Shown here: in pieces, positions 22,151-32,720 of the stretch
Position numbering within the stretch: the stretch's first letter is position 1
How the letters are laid out: the number at the start of each line of letters is the position of its first letter
Source of the DNA: Haberlea rhodopensis
Lineage: Eukaryota; Streptophyta; Magnoliopsida; Lamiales; Gesneriaceae
DNA length: 64,000 bases
Direction of reading: 5' to 3'
NCBI GenBank assembly: GCA_907163345.1
Contig: CAJQUN010000009.1
Location: 6,386,001 to 6,450,000, forward strand
Program-made: the position numbers and the translations under genes
The notes under the pieces: model-generated
The model's input: only the letters and a program-made list of their open reading frames with translations
Told to the model about the DNA's origin: nothing
Database searches by the model: none

Positions 22151-25100
22151 CGGGTGACAAGAACTTGTTCTTGTCACTAAAAGCTAAAAGTGGAGGAAGT
22201 GTCACCTTTGGAGACAATAGCAAAGGAATCATTGAAGGCATTGGCTCAATTGGTAACTCTAACTCTACTATTATTGATGATGTACTTTATGTCAAAGGAC
22301 TTAAGCATAACCTTCTTAGCATAAGTCAATTATGTGATAAAGGTTATGAAGTCTCATTTGCATCACTTCATTGCACCGTATCATACACTCATGACAAATC
22401 CATTAAATTCATTGGTTATAGAAGTGAGAATGTGTACAAGGTTGATTTGGATAATCTTTCTTCTCAAAATGTAAAATGCCTTGTAACATTGAATGATAAC
22501 AAAAATGTGTTATGGCATAGACGACTTGGTCATGTTGGATTGAGCACCATTGGTAAGATTCAAAAACTTGATCTTGTTGTTGGATTGACTAACCTTGATT
22601 TACAAGTTGATTCTATTTGTGATGCTTGTCAACTAGGAAAGCATACTAGAGAATCTTTCAAAAATAAAAATGTTATCTCCACTTCTATGCCACTTGAATT
22701 GCTTCATTTAGACTTGTGTGGTCCTTCAAGAACAACTAGTCTAGGTGGAAAATCTTATGCATTTGTCATTGTGGATGATTTCTCTAGATTCACTTGGACA
22801 TTGTTCTTAGCCCATAAAAGTGATGCCTTTGAGAATTTCAAAATATTTGCAAAAAGAGTTGAGAATGAGAAAACTCTTTCAATAAAAAGTATCCGTAGTG
22901 ACCACGGAACCGAATTTGAGAATGAAAATTTTATAAACTTTTGTGATGACAAAGGCATTGGTCATAACTTTTCTTGTCCTAGGACACCTCAACAAAATGG
23001 TGTTGTTGAAAGGAAGAATAGGACATTAGTGGAAATTGCACGTACTATGCTATGTGAATATTCACTTCCAAAATATTTTTGGGCCGAGGCAATGAGCACC
23101 GCATGTTATATCATTAATCGTTCATCAATAAGGTCAATTCTCAAGAAAACTCCATATGAATTATGGAGGGGGAGAAAGCCTAACATTTCTTACTTCAAGG
23201 CTTTTGGTTCAAAGTGCTTCATTCACAACAATGGTAAGGATAACCTTGGTAAGTTTGATGCCAAATCGGATGAAGGTATATTTCTTGGTTATTCTAATAC
23301 TAGTAAAGCATATAGAGTATTTAATAAACGTAATCTTATTGTTGAGGAATCTATTCATGTTATATTTGATGAGACTAACACTCGAGTATCAAGAATTTCC
23401 ATGGATGGTGATGATGAAGAATTACTTGAGCAAAGGAGAGAGTCAACCACCCTTGAGAACTTTAGTGGTGATAAAGAAGAACAAAGAGTGGAGTCAAGTA
23501 ATTCCAAAGAGGATGGGGAACTTCCAAAGGATTGGAAAACCACCAAGGATCATCCCATGGATCTCATAATCGGTAGTCCATCAAAAGGGGTAAAAACTCG
23601 ATCCTCATATATCAATATTTGTAATCATCTTGCTTTCATTTCTCACATAGAGCCTAAGGACATTAATGATGCATTGCTTGATGATTCTTGGATCTTGGCT
23701 ATGCAAGAGGAACTAAATCAATTCACAAGAAATAAAGTTTGGAATCTTGTACCTAGGCCTTCGAACAACACCATAATTGGAACAAAATGGGTATTTAGAA
23801 ATAAAATGGATGAACATGGGACGATTATTCGAAACAAGGCTAGGTTGGTAGCTAAAGGATATTGCCAAGAAGAGGGCATAGATTTTGATGAAACATATGC
23901 ACCCGTTGCTCGCTTAGAATCCATTCGCATGTTTCTTGCTTTTGCTTGCTTTAAAGATTTTAAGCTCTTTCAAATGGATGTCAAGAGTGCCTTCTTGAAT
24001 GGTGATTTGAAAGAAGAGGTGTATGTTGATCAACCACCCGGCTTTGAGGATCCACATTTTCCCGACCATGTTTTTAAACTTGATAAAGCTTTGTATGGTT
24101 TGAAACAAGCTCCTAGAGCTTGGTATGAAAAACTATCTTCATTCTTAACCAAGAATGGCTTTACAAGAGGAAAAGTGGATATCACTTTGTTTACCTTAAT
24201 TAAGGGAAATGATTTACTTATTGTTCAAATATATGTTGATGATATCATATTTGGTGCTACTAATCAATCTTTGTGCAAGGAATTTTCTAAATTGATGCAA
24301 GATAATTTTGAAATGAGCATGATGGGAGAACTCAACTACTTTCTTGGATTGCAAATCAAACAATGCAAAGATGGAATCTTTATAAGCCAAGGAAAGTATG
24401 TCAAAGATATGCTAAAGAAATTTGGAATGGATAATACTAAAAGTGCATCAACACCAATTAGCTCATCAACCAAGCTTGACAAGGATGAACAAGGTAAACC
24501 AATTTGTCAAAAGCTTTATAGGAGTATGATTGGCTCTTTGCTTTATTTAACGGCTAGTAGGCCGGATATTATGTTTAGTGTTTGTTTATGTGCTAGATTT
24601 CAATCATCCCCAAAAGAATCACACTTGTTCGCCTTAAAACGCATTTTTAAATATCTTACAAAAACTCCAAATCTCGGCTTGTGGTATTCTAGAAACTCTT
24701 TCTTTGATTTGAAAGCTTACTCCGATGCCGATTTTGGAGGATATAAGGTGGATAGGAAAAGCACTAGTGGTACTTGTTTCTTTCTCGGTAATAGCTTGGT
24801 GTCTTGGTTTTCCAAAAAGCAAAATTGTGTTGCACTCTCAACAACCGAAGCCGAATATATGGCCGCCGGTAATTGTTGTGCACAAATCTTGTGGATGAAA
24901 AGCCAATTACTTGACTATGGGCTAGATGTTTCAAAAGTTCCAATTTTTTGTGATAACACTAGCACCATATGTTTATCTAAAAATCCAATTCAACATTCTC
25001 GGACTAAGCATATCGATATAAGGCACCATTTCATTCGTGACCATATCGAACAAAATGATGTTGAATTATTTTATGTTAATACCAAGGATCAAATTGCCGA

Positions 25101-25173
25101 TATTTTTACAAAACCACTAGATGAAAACACTTTTATTTTTCTTCGTGGTGAATTGGGTATGATTGAACTTTGA
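22090..25173 (+). CDS. pol: Copia pol: protease, integrase, reverse transcriptase, RNase H
   Basis: Open frame from just after a stop at 22087 to tga 25173; the first ATG (22147) lies inside the protease signature (WYLDSGCSRHMTG), so that ATG is not a natural start. Domains in order: aspartic protease (DSG at about 22126-22134); GAG-pre-integrase with HRRLGHVG...CDACQLGKH zinc finger; integrase core with conserved DLCGP, DDFSRFTW and HGTEF...QQNGVVERKN; reverse transcriptase with KARLVAKGY, QMDVKSAFLNG and the YVDD active site at nt 24232-24243; RNase H with YSDADFGG, STTEAEY and DNTS...TKHIDIRHHF. No internal stops. The frame differs from gag by one base, so expression needs frameshifting, or this copy has lost or gained a base. 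Confidence 0.92.
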   Translation, partial: GGTSKRSNSWYLDSGCSRHMTGDKNLFLSLKAKSGGSVTFGDNSKGIIEGIGSIGNSNSTIIDDVLYVKGLKHNLLSISQLCDKGYEVSFASLHCTVSYTHDKSIKFIGYRSENVYKVDLDNLSSQNVKCLVTLNDNKNVLWHRRLGHVGLSTIGKIQKLDLVVGLTNLDLQVDSICDACQLGKHTRESFKNKNVISTSMPLELLHLDLCGPSRTTSLGGKSYAFVIVDDFSRFTWTLFLAHKSDAFENFKIFAKRVENEKTLSIKSIRSDHGTEFENENFINFCDDKGIGHNFSCPRTPQQNGVVERKNRTLVEIARTMLCEYSLPKYFWAEAMSTACYIINRSSIRSILKKTPYELWRGRKPNISYFKAFGSKCFIHNNGKDNLGKFDAKSDEGIFLGYSNTSKAYRVFNKRNLIVEESIHVIFDETNTRVSRISMDGDDEELLEQRRESTTLENFSGDKEEQRVESSNSKEDGELPKDWKTTKDHPMDLIIGSPSKGVKTRSSYINICNHLAFISHIEPKDINDALLDDSWILAMQEELNQFTRNKVWNLVPRPSNNTIIGTKWVFRNKMDEHGTIIRNKARLVAKGYCQEEGIDFDETYAPVARLESIRMFLAFACFKDFKLFQMDVKSAFLNGDLKEEVYVDQPPGFEDPHFPDHVFKLDKALYGLKQAPRAWYEKLSSFLTKNGFTRGKVDITLFTLIKGNDLLIVQIYVDDIIFGATNQSLCKEFSKLMQDNFEMSMMGELNYFLGLQIKQCKDGIFISQGKYVKDMLKKFGMDNTKSASTPISSSTKLDKDEQGKPICQKLYRSMIGSLLYLTASRPDIMFSVCLCARFQSSPKESHLFALKRIFKYLTKTPNLGLWYSRNSFFDLKAYSDADFGGYKVDRKSTSGTCFFLGNSLVSWFSKKQNCVALSTTEAEYMAAGNCCAQILWMKSQLLDYGLDVSKVPIFCDNTSTICLSKNPIQHSRTKHIDIRHHFIRDHIEQNDVELFYVNTKDQIADIFTKPLDENTFIFLRGELGMIEL

Positions 25174-25870
25174 GCATGTTTGCATACCTTACGAAATGAT
25201 ATCATATTTAGGGGGAGCCACTCTACTTCATCATTTGCATAGAGCAATTGTGAAATTCATTTACATAAATTAATTATGTTTAATGAATTTTATAGCTCAA
25301 AATTTAATTTCAAAAGTGCATCTTGAAATCGCCTTTCAAAGTCACAAATTGTGAATTATTGTGTTTTTGAGATTATGTGATTAATTTTTGTTGTTAGATG
25401 GTTTAATGTTAGTTAGAATTATCAAAAATCATTTTTTGGTCCAAAAATTGACTCAAAATATGGCCAAACCATCGCCTCAGCATTCTGTGCGCAGTGCCTC
25501 GTCCGTGGCTCGCATCGCCCCAAACGATCGCAAGCATCGCCTCGGGCGTGGCTCGCATCGCCTCAAACGATCGCAAGCATCGCCTCAGGCGTTCTCGATC
25601 GCCTCAGGCGTTCTCCAGATCGCCTCAGGCGATCTCGTTTTTTAAAGACAGAAGGCTACGGCTTTTGCTCATTTTTTCAGCAACTTTTCGTGTTTTTCAC
25701 CCATAATTCGAGATTTCTTCATCATTGTTATAATCGATCATCCTAAGCCTTTCCAAACCATCAATTTCACTTTCCAAACAACAAATCTTCCAATTGGATT
25801 TTTGCAAACCCTAACCCCATTTTTCATAAAAATCAAAAATTTACCTCAATTCTCTCAAATCTCTTGCAAA
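25174..25870 (+). other. Element spacer with a GATCGCC-rich tract
   Basis: Non-coding spacer between pol and the third ORF. A purine-rich tagggggag near 25210 resembles a polypurine tract. Between about 25467 and 25640 the motif atcgcctcaggcg and variants (atcgccccaaacgatcgc, gatcgcctcaggcgatc) recur, echoing the LTR arrays. Confidence 0.7.
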
Positions 25871-27238
25871 ATGTCGCGAAGCAACCGAGAAGAAGGAGAA
25901 TCAAGCCGGAGGAGACGCTCTAATCGATCCAATAGGAATTATACGGGTCCTCCACTTGATGGTAAGCCTATTCCGGAAGATTATCTTACTCGCAAATTAA
26001 TTCCGGGTTATGTCTTTGATTTCGATTTCCTCAGGACTTCCCAGCTCCCTATTCTTGATTGGATTCAATTCCAACAATGGGAAAATTTTTTCAAACCCCC
26101 TAGAAAGAACGATTTTTTGTATCCATCCATGATTCATTCTTTCTATGCCAATCTTGAATTGTTTGAGGGTGATGGTGAATTAACTATCAAAACCATCGTT
26201 TGTAATCGCCCAATTGAATTCAATAGCACTGAATTAGGAAATATTCTTCGCATTCCTTCGGAGGGTCCGGCTAAATTTGCTCTAGCTACTTGGCCTAATG
26301 ATGGGGTATGTGATCCTGCCCAAGCCTTGTATCTCATATTTGGCGGAACCCCTCAATGTCCAAACCAATCCTTTCTTGTGAATTCCATCCCTACAAACTA
26401 CCAAATCCTTCACAAGATTGTGATCACCTCGATGATCCCTCGGGATGGTGATCGTCTTAGGTTGAAATTCTCTGATGTATACTTGATGTATTACATCATT
26501 ACAATGACCCCCTTCAACCTACCTAGATTCATTGTCCAAGTCTTTAGGAACACCGCCCATAATCCTAAAAAGGTTATTCTCCCATTCGGCCGTGTCCTAA
26601 CAAAGATTTTTCTTCATTTCAACTTTCCTTTCGATGACAATGAGAAACTCCCTATCAAGTCCAAGGACACCTTCAATCTTAGGTGTTTTCTATTTAACAA
26701 AATTTCTTGGAATCCTTTCACTTCCTGTTGGGTTAATGATCCGGGGAACCTACTTTCTGCCTTCAATCCTAAAGATCACCCCTCATTACCCATTGATAGG
26801 ATGACTAGTGCCCAAAGGGTTCATTTTCCTTTCTTGATTGAACCAAATCTCGACGAGCCACCCATTCAGCATCAATCTCCATCTACCTTTGATGACATGA
26901 TGAATATTGGGGCGGATATTCCAGCTCCTGATAGTCATCAACCTTCTTCTTCTTTTGAGTTCAATCAAGACGCTTTTGCTTTCTTTACTTCGCAATTCCA
27001 AAGCCTTCGTGAGGATATGAACTCTCAATTTCAATCCTTGAGAGTCGACATGAATTCTCAATTCCATTCCCTTCGAGATGATGTTGCGTCTCTTCGAGCT
27101 TACCAAGACTCCTCGAGAGAAGATTTGTCGTATTTACGACATGAAGTGGACGCCCTTCGTTCTCAGTTTTCCAGTACTCACATGGACGAGGATCCTACTC
27201 ACGGGAATGATGGTGATGGTGATGGTGGCATGGATTGA
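25871..27238 (+). CDS. Third ORF of SIRE-like element (env-like / plant transposon protein)
   Basis: 455 codons from ATG at 25871 (MSRSNREEGESSRRRR...). I chose this ATG because the upstream frame begins at TTG and the basic arginine-rich start is typical. Layout: basic, disordered N-terminus (residues 1-27); a globular central region with GPPLDGKPIPEDYL, PGYVFDFDFL and LGNILRIPSEGP; and a C-terminal coiled coil from about residue 375 built on repeats of SQFQSLREDMN (three near-copies), then an acidic tail. I see no strong transmembrane span or cleavage site. SIRE-lineage elements carry such an ORF between pol and the 3' LTR and it has been called env-like; an envelope role here is not supported by the sequence. 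Confidence 0.85.
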   Translation: MSRSNREEGESSRRRRSNRSNRNYTGPPLDGKPIPEDYLTRKLIPGYVFDFDFLRTSQLPILDWIQFQQWENFFKPPRKNDFLYPSMIHSFYANLELFEGDGELTIKTIVCNRPIEFNSTELGNILRIPSEGPAKFALATWPNDGVCDPAQALYLIFGGTPQCPNQSFLVNSIPTNYQILHKIVITSMIPRDGDRLRLKFSDVYLMYYIITMTPFNLPRFIVQVFRNTAHNPKKVILPFGRVLTKIFLHFNFPFDDNEKLPIKSKDTFNLRCFLFNKISWNPFTSCWVNDPGNLLSAFNPKDHPSLPIDRMTSAQRVHFPFLIEPNLDEPPIQHQSPSTFDDMMNIGADIPAPDSHQPSSSFEFNQDAFAFFTSQFQSLREDMNSQFQSLRVDMNSQFHSLRDDVASLRAYQDSSREDLSYLRHEVDALRSQFSSTHMDEDPTHGNDGDGDGGMD

Positions 27239-27696
27239 GTTGTCTTTGTTTTAGTTTTTTTTAGATTTTATCCTTTTGTAATTATTTGTAAGGATTAAAT
27301 GGTTTAATTGATGTTGAAATTAGTTTATTATGTATGTTGATGGATTATTAAGTTGTTATTGGATTTTGAGTTGATTGTTATTACTTGAATGTATTTATGG
27401 TTTATTCAATTTTTAAAGGAAACTATGTCCAATTTTTTTTAAAACTCCTTCACCTTTTTTATTCTCACAAAAAGGGGGAGAATGTATATGTAAACTTGTT
27501 ATGTAAACTTGATTGTTGAAGTGCTATTTGCAACCTAAGTGTTTTTACAACTTGTGACACATTTTGTAAAGGTGATAAAAATGCACATTGAAACATTGTT
27601 TATCATTGCATTCATTAAGGGGGAGTTTAAACTCTCTATGCCTTGCATTGTTATAAGTCTTATTTTCTTTCAAGTTTACCGGGTTTTGTGATCATC
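27239..27696 (+). other. Element 3' non-coding region with extra polypurine-like tracts
   Basis: Non-coding. Purine tracts aaaaagggggagaat (about 27469) and ttaagggggagttt (about 27616) precede the true polypurine tract. Several spaced PPT-like sequences are common in copia elements of this type. Confidence 0.7.
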
Positions 27697-27710
27697 AAAA
27701 AGGGGGAGAT
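27697..27710 (+). other. Polypurine tract
   Basis: aaaaagggggagat directly abuts the 3' LTR start (tgttgcgcc) and would prime plus-strand synthesis. Confidence 0.93.
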
Positions 27711-28945
27711 TGTTGCGCCTTAAAACGCTACAACTCTCATTCCTCTATTTTAAATAAAATTATCGTTTTTGTTTTGATGATTACAAAACCAATACATTTT
27801 GTACTAATGGTTTTTATTGAGTATGCAGCATAAATTATGATCAAATTTGAAGATTGTAATAGTATTGAAATGCCAAAGAAAAATTGTCTTTTGGAAGACA
27901 CGGATCGCCCCAGGCGATGGGTGCCAGGCGAGGATCGCCACGCACCATCGACAGAGGCGATGGCCAGGCGAGCACGCGAGGAAGATCGCCCCAGGCGATG
28001 ATGACCATCGCCTTAGGCGATGGCAGCCAAAGGGACTTCGCCCCCGCACATCGACTGAAGCGACGCCGAGGCTATGCGCGGGCATGCGCGCGGGGAGTTC
28101 GCCCGAGGCGATGTCACGAACGCCTGAGGCGATGGTCTGGAACGCCTGAGGCGATGTGGAGTTCGTTTGAGGCGATGCAAAATTTGGACATGCTGAAGCT
28201 ACGGCCTTAATTTTTGCTCTTGATCGCCTGAGGCGATCCACCGATCGCCTGAGGCGATCTGAGGATTTTTGACCGTTGGAACGCGGCGATAGGTGATCGC
28301 CCGAGGCGATGTCCGAGGCGATCGAGGAGTGATTTCAGCCTTATGAGTAGCAACGGCTGTAGGAGCCTTGGAGGCCTTCTACACTATAAATATGGGTGTT
28401 TTGGAACATTTTGAAGTCAAGAAACAAGAGTATAAACTACAAAAAAGTTGTGTGCAATCAAAATCATTCTAGCATTGCAAACTTCATACATTTATATTGT
28501 ATTGGAGTTTGTAATTTACTTCTTGTGTGTGATCTTTTGATTCTTGTTGTTGGTACACCGTGAAGGTGTGATTTGATTATTGTAAAGGTCCTCCAACACC
28601 GACGCAAGTTGGAAAATTGTATAAGTCGCCAATAAGTGAAGTTGGTGCAAGATTGTGGCTATCCTTGGAGCCCTTAAGGCCAAGAAGAAGTTGTTCTAGT
28701 GGATCCTCGGTTGGACGTTTTCTAGCCGGGAAGAGGAGACGTAGGCGATTCATCGCCGAACTTCTATAACAAATTCTTGTCTCATTTTATTACTTTATTT
28801 CCATTAAGCATTTATTTATTTTGTTAATTCTATTTATCGATTGACTAAAGGCTTCAGCAAGCGCAAAATTATTTTATTTTTACAAACTCATTTTAAAAGG
28901 CTAAAGTAGCCAAGGAACCTCATTCCCCCCCCCCCTCTTAGGTTC

Positions 28946-28950
<5 letters not shown>
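27711..28950 (+). repeat. 3' LTR of the SIRE-like element
   Basis: 1240 bp, TG...CA, nearly identical to the 5' LTR. Differences seen: a ten-base poly-C near 28925, loss of the short duplication near 19480, and about ten substitutions. Open frames inside the LTR on both strands arise from the GC-rich motif array and are not genes. Confidence 0.95.
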
Positions 28951-29007
<57 letters not shown>

Positions 29008-29877
29008 AAGATGAGCTTCCTGTGAATGAATGAGGAACAATTGGTCATTTTCTCCAAAAATGGATCTAAGTGAATAAATGTTTTTTTGGTGGACTAGAAT
29101 TAACAAACTTCTTCCATAGAGTATTGACGTGAATTTTTTTATACTTCTAAAATTAAAGAAGGCCACAACCCAAACAATTACTCGAGCCTTTGCATTAATT
29201 TTAGAATTTGATATCAAATCCGAATAGAACATCTTGAGTTGCTTGCCGGTTTTTAAAAAAATTGTAACTGACATTAATAATGCAACTCAAATATCATAAA
29301 CCGCATAGCATTCCAAGTATCATATTTCGATTGTTTTATTAGATGAGTAATTATTGCTTCAAAATGGAACTCTTTACTATTGGAAATTTGAGTCCAAAAT
29401 AGTTTTTTTAGATCTTAGCTCTATTCGAAATGGTTAAAATAGGGGTAACTTGCAAGCCCATGCCAAGTGCAGAACATTAATTTGATCTAGTTGATGAAAA
29501 AAACATCAATTTATTAGGTTTATTTCCGGTGAAATGATCAAATATACATAAGGTAAAATTCTACCCGTTCAAAATCACTTAAGTAAAATGGCTCGCTTGA
29601 TCTGTTGCCAGCTAAAACCTGAATCGATTCTCTTTCTTCAGCCCCTCAAAACCACCACCACCATCACCGACATCTCTCACCATAGCTCCACCGTCGCACA
29701 TCTCTCTCTCCTCCACCAATCATGGACATTCTTCCATTGAACTCCGTTGGAATCCATCACTGATTTCTTCCTCTTCATATGTCACATATGTGATTTGCCC
29801 ATTTATCCTATAAGCCAACACGCTCTGCTTCAACAAGTTTTTTGTTTATCGACATGTGCACGAAAACCCTATGTGAC
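28951..29877. repeat. 1.69 kb tandem duplication, copy B right part
   Basis: Resumes in the (AT)n tract (28951-29005) and runs in register with 17590-18474 of copy A to aaaaccctatgtg, where copy A joins copy B but copy B continues into a different sequence (accgcctaccggtcac). Confidence 0.9.
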
Positions 29878-29879
29878 CG

Positions 29880-30852
29880 CCTACCGGTCACAGATTTTGT
29901 CTACCGGTAAACGTTTTTACACGTGCACCTCTAGACACAATTTGTGAAGAAATTATGAAAACACATTTTTTTATATTAACATGGTGGTGCACTTTCTTAT
30001 ATTAAGTTGGTGGACCTAAATTTGAAAAGGTGGTGCACGTAAATTAAAACAAAAATGATGATTTGAACCTGGTGGTGCATAATACAAATTCACGAATTTG
30101 TCTATCAATGTACATTTTTACACGTGCACTCATAGACACAAGCTATGAAGAAATTATGAACACACGTTTTTTTTATTAAGGTGGTGGTGCACTTTGTTAT
30201 ATTATGTTGGTGCACCTAAATTTGACAAGTTGATGATTGGAATATGGTCGTGAACTTAATTTTAACAAATTCACGAATTTTGTCTTCCGGTGCACGTTCT
30301 TACACGTGCACCCGTAGACACAAGCTGTGAAGAAATTATGAAAACACATTTTTTTTATATTAAGGTGGTGGTGCACTTGCTTATATTAAGTTGGTATACC
30401 TACCTTTGACAACTTGGTGCACGTCAATTAAAGCAAAATGATAATTTGAACATGGTAATGCACTTAATTTTAACAAATTCATGGATTTTGTCTTCCGTGC
30501 ACGTTTTACACGTGCACCCGTAGACACAAGCTGTGAAAAAATTATGAAAACATAGTTTCTATATTAAGGTGATGGTGCACTTACTTATATTAAATTGGTG
30601 CACCTAACTTTGACAAGTTGGTGCACGTAAATTAAAGCACAATGATGATTTGAACATAGTGGTGCACTTAAGTTTAATAAATTTAAGGATTTTGTCTACA
30701 GTGCACGTTTCTTACACGTGCACCGATAGACACAAACTGAGAATAAATTATGAAAACACAATTTTTTTATATTAAAATGGTGGTGCACTTGCTTATATTA
30801 AGTTGGTGCACGTAATTTTAACAAAATCATGGATTTGTCTACTGGTGTATGT
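29880..30852. repeat. ~200-bp tandem array with ggtgcac motifs, left part
   Basis: Monomers each begin near ttttgtctaccggtgcacg and include acacgtgcacc.gtagacacaag, a tgaagaaattatgaaaacac block, tggtggtgcactt and ttgacaagttggtgcacg. Starts fall near 29897, 30096, 30278, 30486, 30692 and 30833, so spacing is about 140-208 bp. The array is interrupted at 30853 by a solo LTR. Confidence 0.85.
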
Positions 30853-32264
30853 TGTCACGGCCCGATACCAAAGAGTGTGACACCGGCGTTGATTCCAAAA
30901 ATTAACTCAGAATCAACAAGCCTCATGTACAGATCTATGATAAAAACCTGTATGTTTATTCCATTAAAAATAATAATCGTTTTACAACTGAAAATCAACT
31001 TGAATAAGTTGTTCATAAATCACCTTAGATCTAAACGCAGTTGCGGAAGCGTAATTGAAAGAATAAAAGTCTTTTAGTCTCCTCGGTGTATCGCCACCCT
31101 AAAAGTGATATTGTCCTCCTTCATTGAACTCCTCCTTGTTCTTATCTAGTGAGGGGAGGTAAGGGGTGAGTGTTTGGGAAAACACTCAGCAAGTATGGTC
31201 AGTTGAACATGATAAAACATACATATAAAGTTTTCCAATAAATCTTTATCAAACACATAGTAAATAGATACGCATACTCATAATTGCCCATACTAGAGCC
31301 ATATCACATAACACATAATAACATAATCGTTTTTTGGGATCAAGAGGTGACTCCCGTATGCATAGCACTTTGCTTTTAAGGATCAAGAGGTGGCTCCCAT
31401 GCATGTGGCATGCCCACACCATGTAGCACTTTGCCCCGTCGAATCAATTGGTGGCTCCTACACATGTAGCACTTTACTCCATAGAGCCTTCAACTTTCGA
31501 TGTGCATTTCTCGTGAACTTTCATAATATGATCTTAAAATATTTTTCGTGTTCAACTGAAATTTTAACACATATATAGAGTTTAAAAAACGAAATGACAT
31601 TTATAGCAAAAACCCACTTCCTGTTGTTGGAGATTCGAAGCGCGGTAGAATGGATCATTGGTTGAAAGATAGTACAAAAGTCCTCTTCCCTTGCATTGAA
31701 GTGTTCGAAATTCGTGTGTGTGTGATGGTGTGTATTTTCAAAAATTGCTAAGTGTAGAATAAGATTTTCTTGGCATGGTGCATTGTGGTTTTAATGTGAG
31801 AAGGGATGGTCAAATATAGATCCACCAATTTGGTTCATAATAGCAAGATTTTAGTGAAATGATGGGTGGAAAATGTTAATGTGATTGGGAGGCAATTAAG
31901 TGAGGTGGATTGATGGGCATGAGTTGGGGTCATTTACTTTGATCCTACATCTTGGCTATTTAGTGTCATGATTTGGCAACGCAATGAATGTAAATATATC
32001 TCTTGGTAGGATACGCTTTTCTTTGGTATGATATATTATGTTTATAACGTAGGAGGAATTCCTTGACAATTTCTAAAACTTTGCCATGTAATGAAATGAT
32101 TTGAGCAAGACATTAAATGTCATTAATTGTATTGAGTGGGATTGAATGGTGGCAAGAATTTGGATAATACAATTGAATGGCTAATGTCATGATTTTAGCA
32201 AGACAATGAATGTCTTTCATGATTGGGAAAGGCACTAGAATATGCACAATTTGGAGTCATTACA
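30853..32264 (+). mobile_element. Solo LTR, probably Ty3/gypsy, with perfect 5-bp TSDs
   Basis: A 1412 bp sequence starting tgtcacggcccgatacc and ending tggagtcattaca, flanked by tatgt at 30848-30852 and 32265-32269. The array monomer resumes immediately after, which confirms the insertion. The start tgtcacggccc..gtgacaccgg, the aaaacactcagcaagta phrase and the ggatcaagaggtggctccc repeats are typical of plant Ty3/gypsy LTRs. No coding region. Confidence 0.85.
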
Positions 32265-32720
32265 TATGTTTTTTTACACGGGCATCCATAAACACAAGCT
32301 GTGAAGAAATGATCAAAAACACACATTTTATATTAAGATGGTGGTGCACTTGCTTATATTAAGTCAGCACACCTAAATTTGACAAGTTGGTGCACGTGTA
32401 TTAAAGCAAATGATAATTTTAACATGATGGTGCACTTAATTTTAACAAATTCAATGATTTTATCTACTGATGCACGTTTTTACACGTGGACCGGTAGACA
32501 CAAGCTGTGAAGAAATTAAGAAAACACACTTCTTATATTAACGTGGTGGTGCACTTGCTTATATTAAGTCAATCCACCTAAGTTTGAGAAGTTTGTGCAC
32601 GTAATTTAAAGTAAAATGATGATTTAACATGGTGGTGCACTTAATTTTAAAATTCGCGGATTTTGTCCACCGGTACATGTTTTTTACACATGCATAGGTG
32701 CACGCGAATCGTAACGGTGC
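32265..32720. repeat. ~200-bp tandem array, right part
   Basis: Resumes with tatgtttttttacacgggc and contains monomer starts near 32458 and 32661. Total for both parts is about seven to eight monomers. Confidence 0.85.

Larger units (their letters stand above)
19284..28950 (+). mobile_element. Near-complete Ty1/copia retrotransposon, SIRE-like, with env-like third ORF
   Basis: A 9667 bp element with paired LTRs (19284-20537 and 27711-28950), a PBS for initiator tRNA-Met, gag, pol in copia order (protease, integrase, reverse transcriptase, RNase H), a third ORF between pol and the 3' LTR, and a polypurine tract. The long size, the extra ORF and the gag with two CCHC motifs fit the SIRE/Maximus lineage. 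Both flanks begin atata, compatible with a 5-bp TSD, but the insertion is inside (AT)n so this is not decisive. The LTRs differ at only about ten substitutions plus small indels by eye, suggesting recent insertion. A single-base frame break between gag and protease and a third-frame pol make this copy possibly defective. Confidence 0.93.

Noticed and set aside
29880..32720. CRISPR-like regular repeats
   Set aside because: Conservation covers the entire ~200 bp unit with no unique spacers, in a plant nuclear locus. It is a tandem array.
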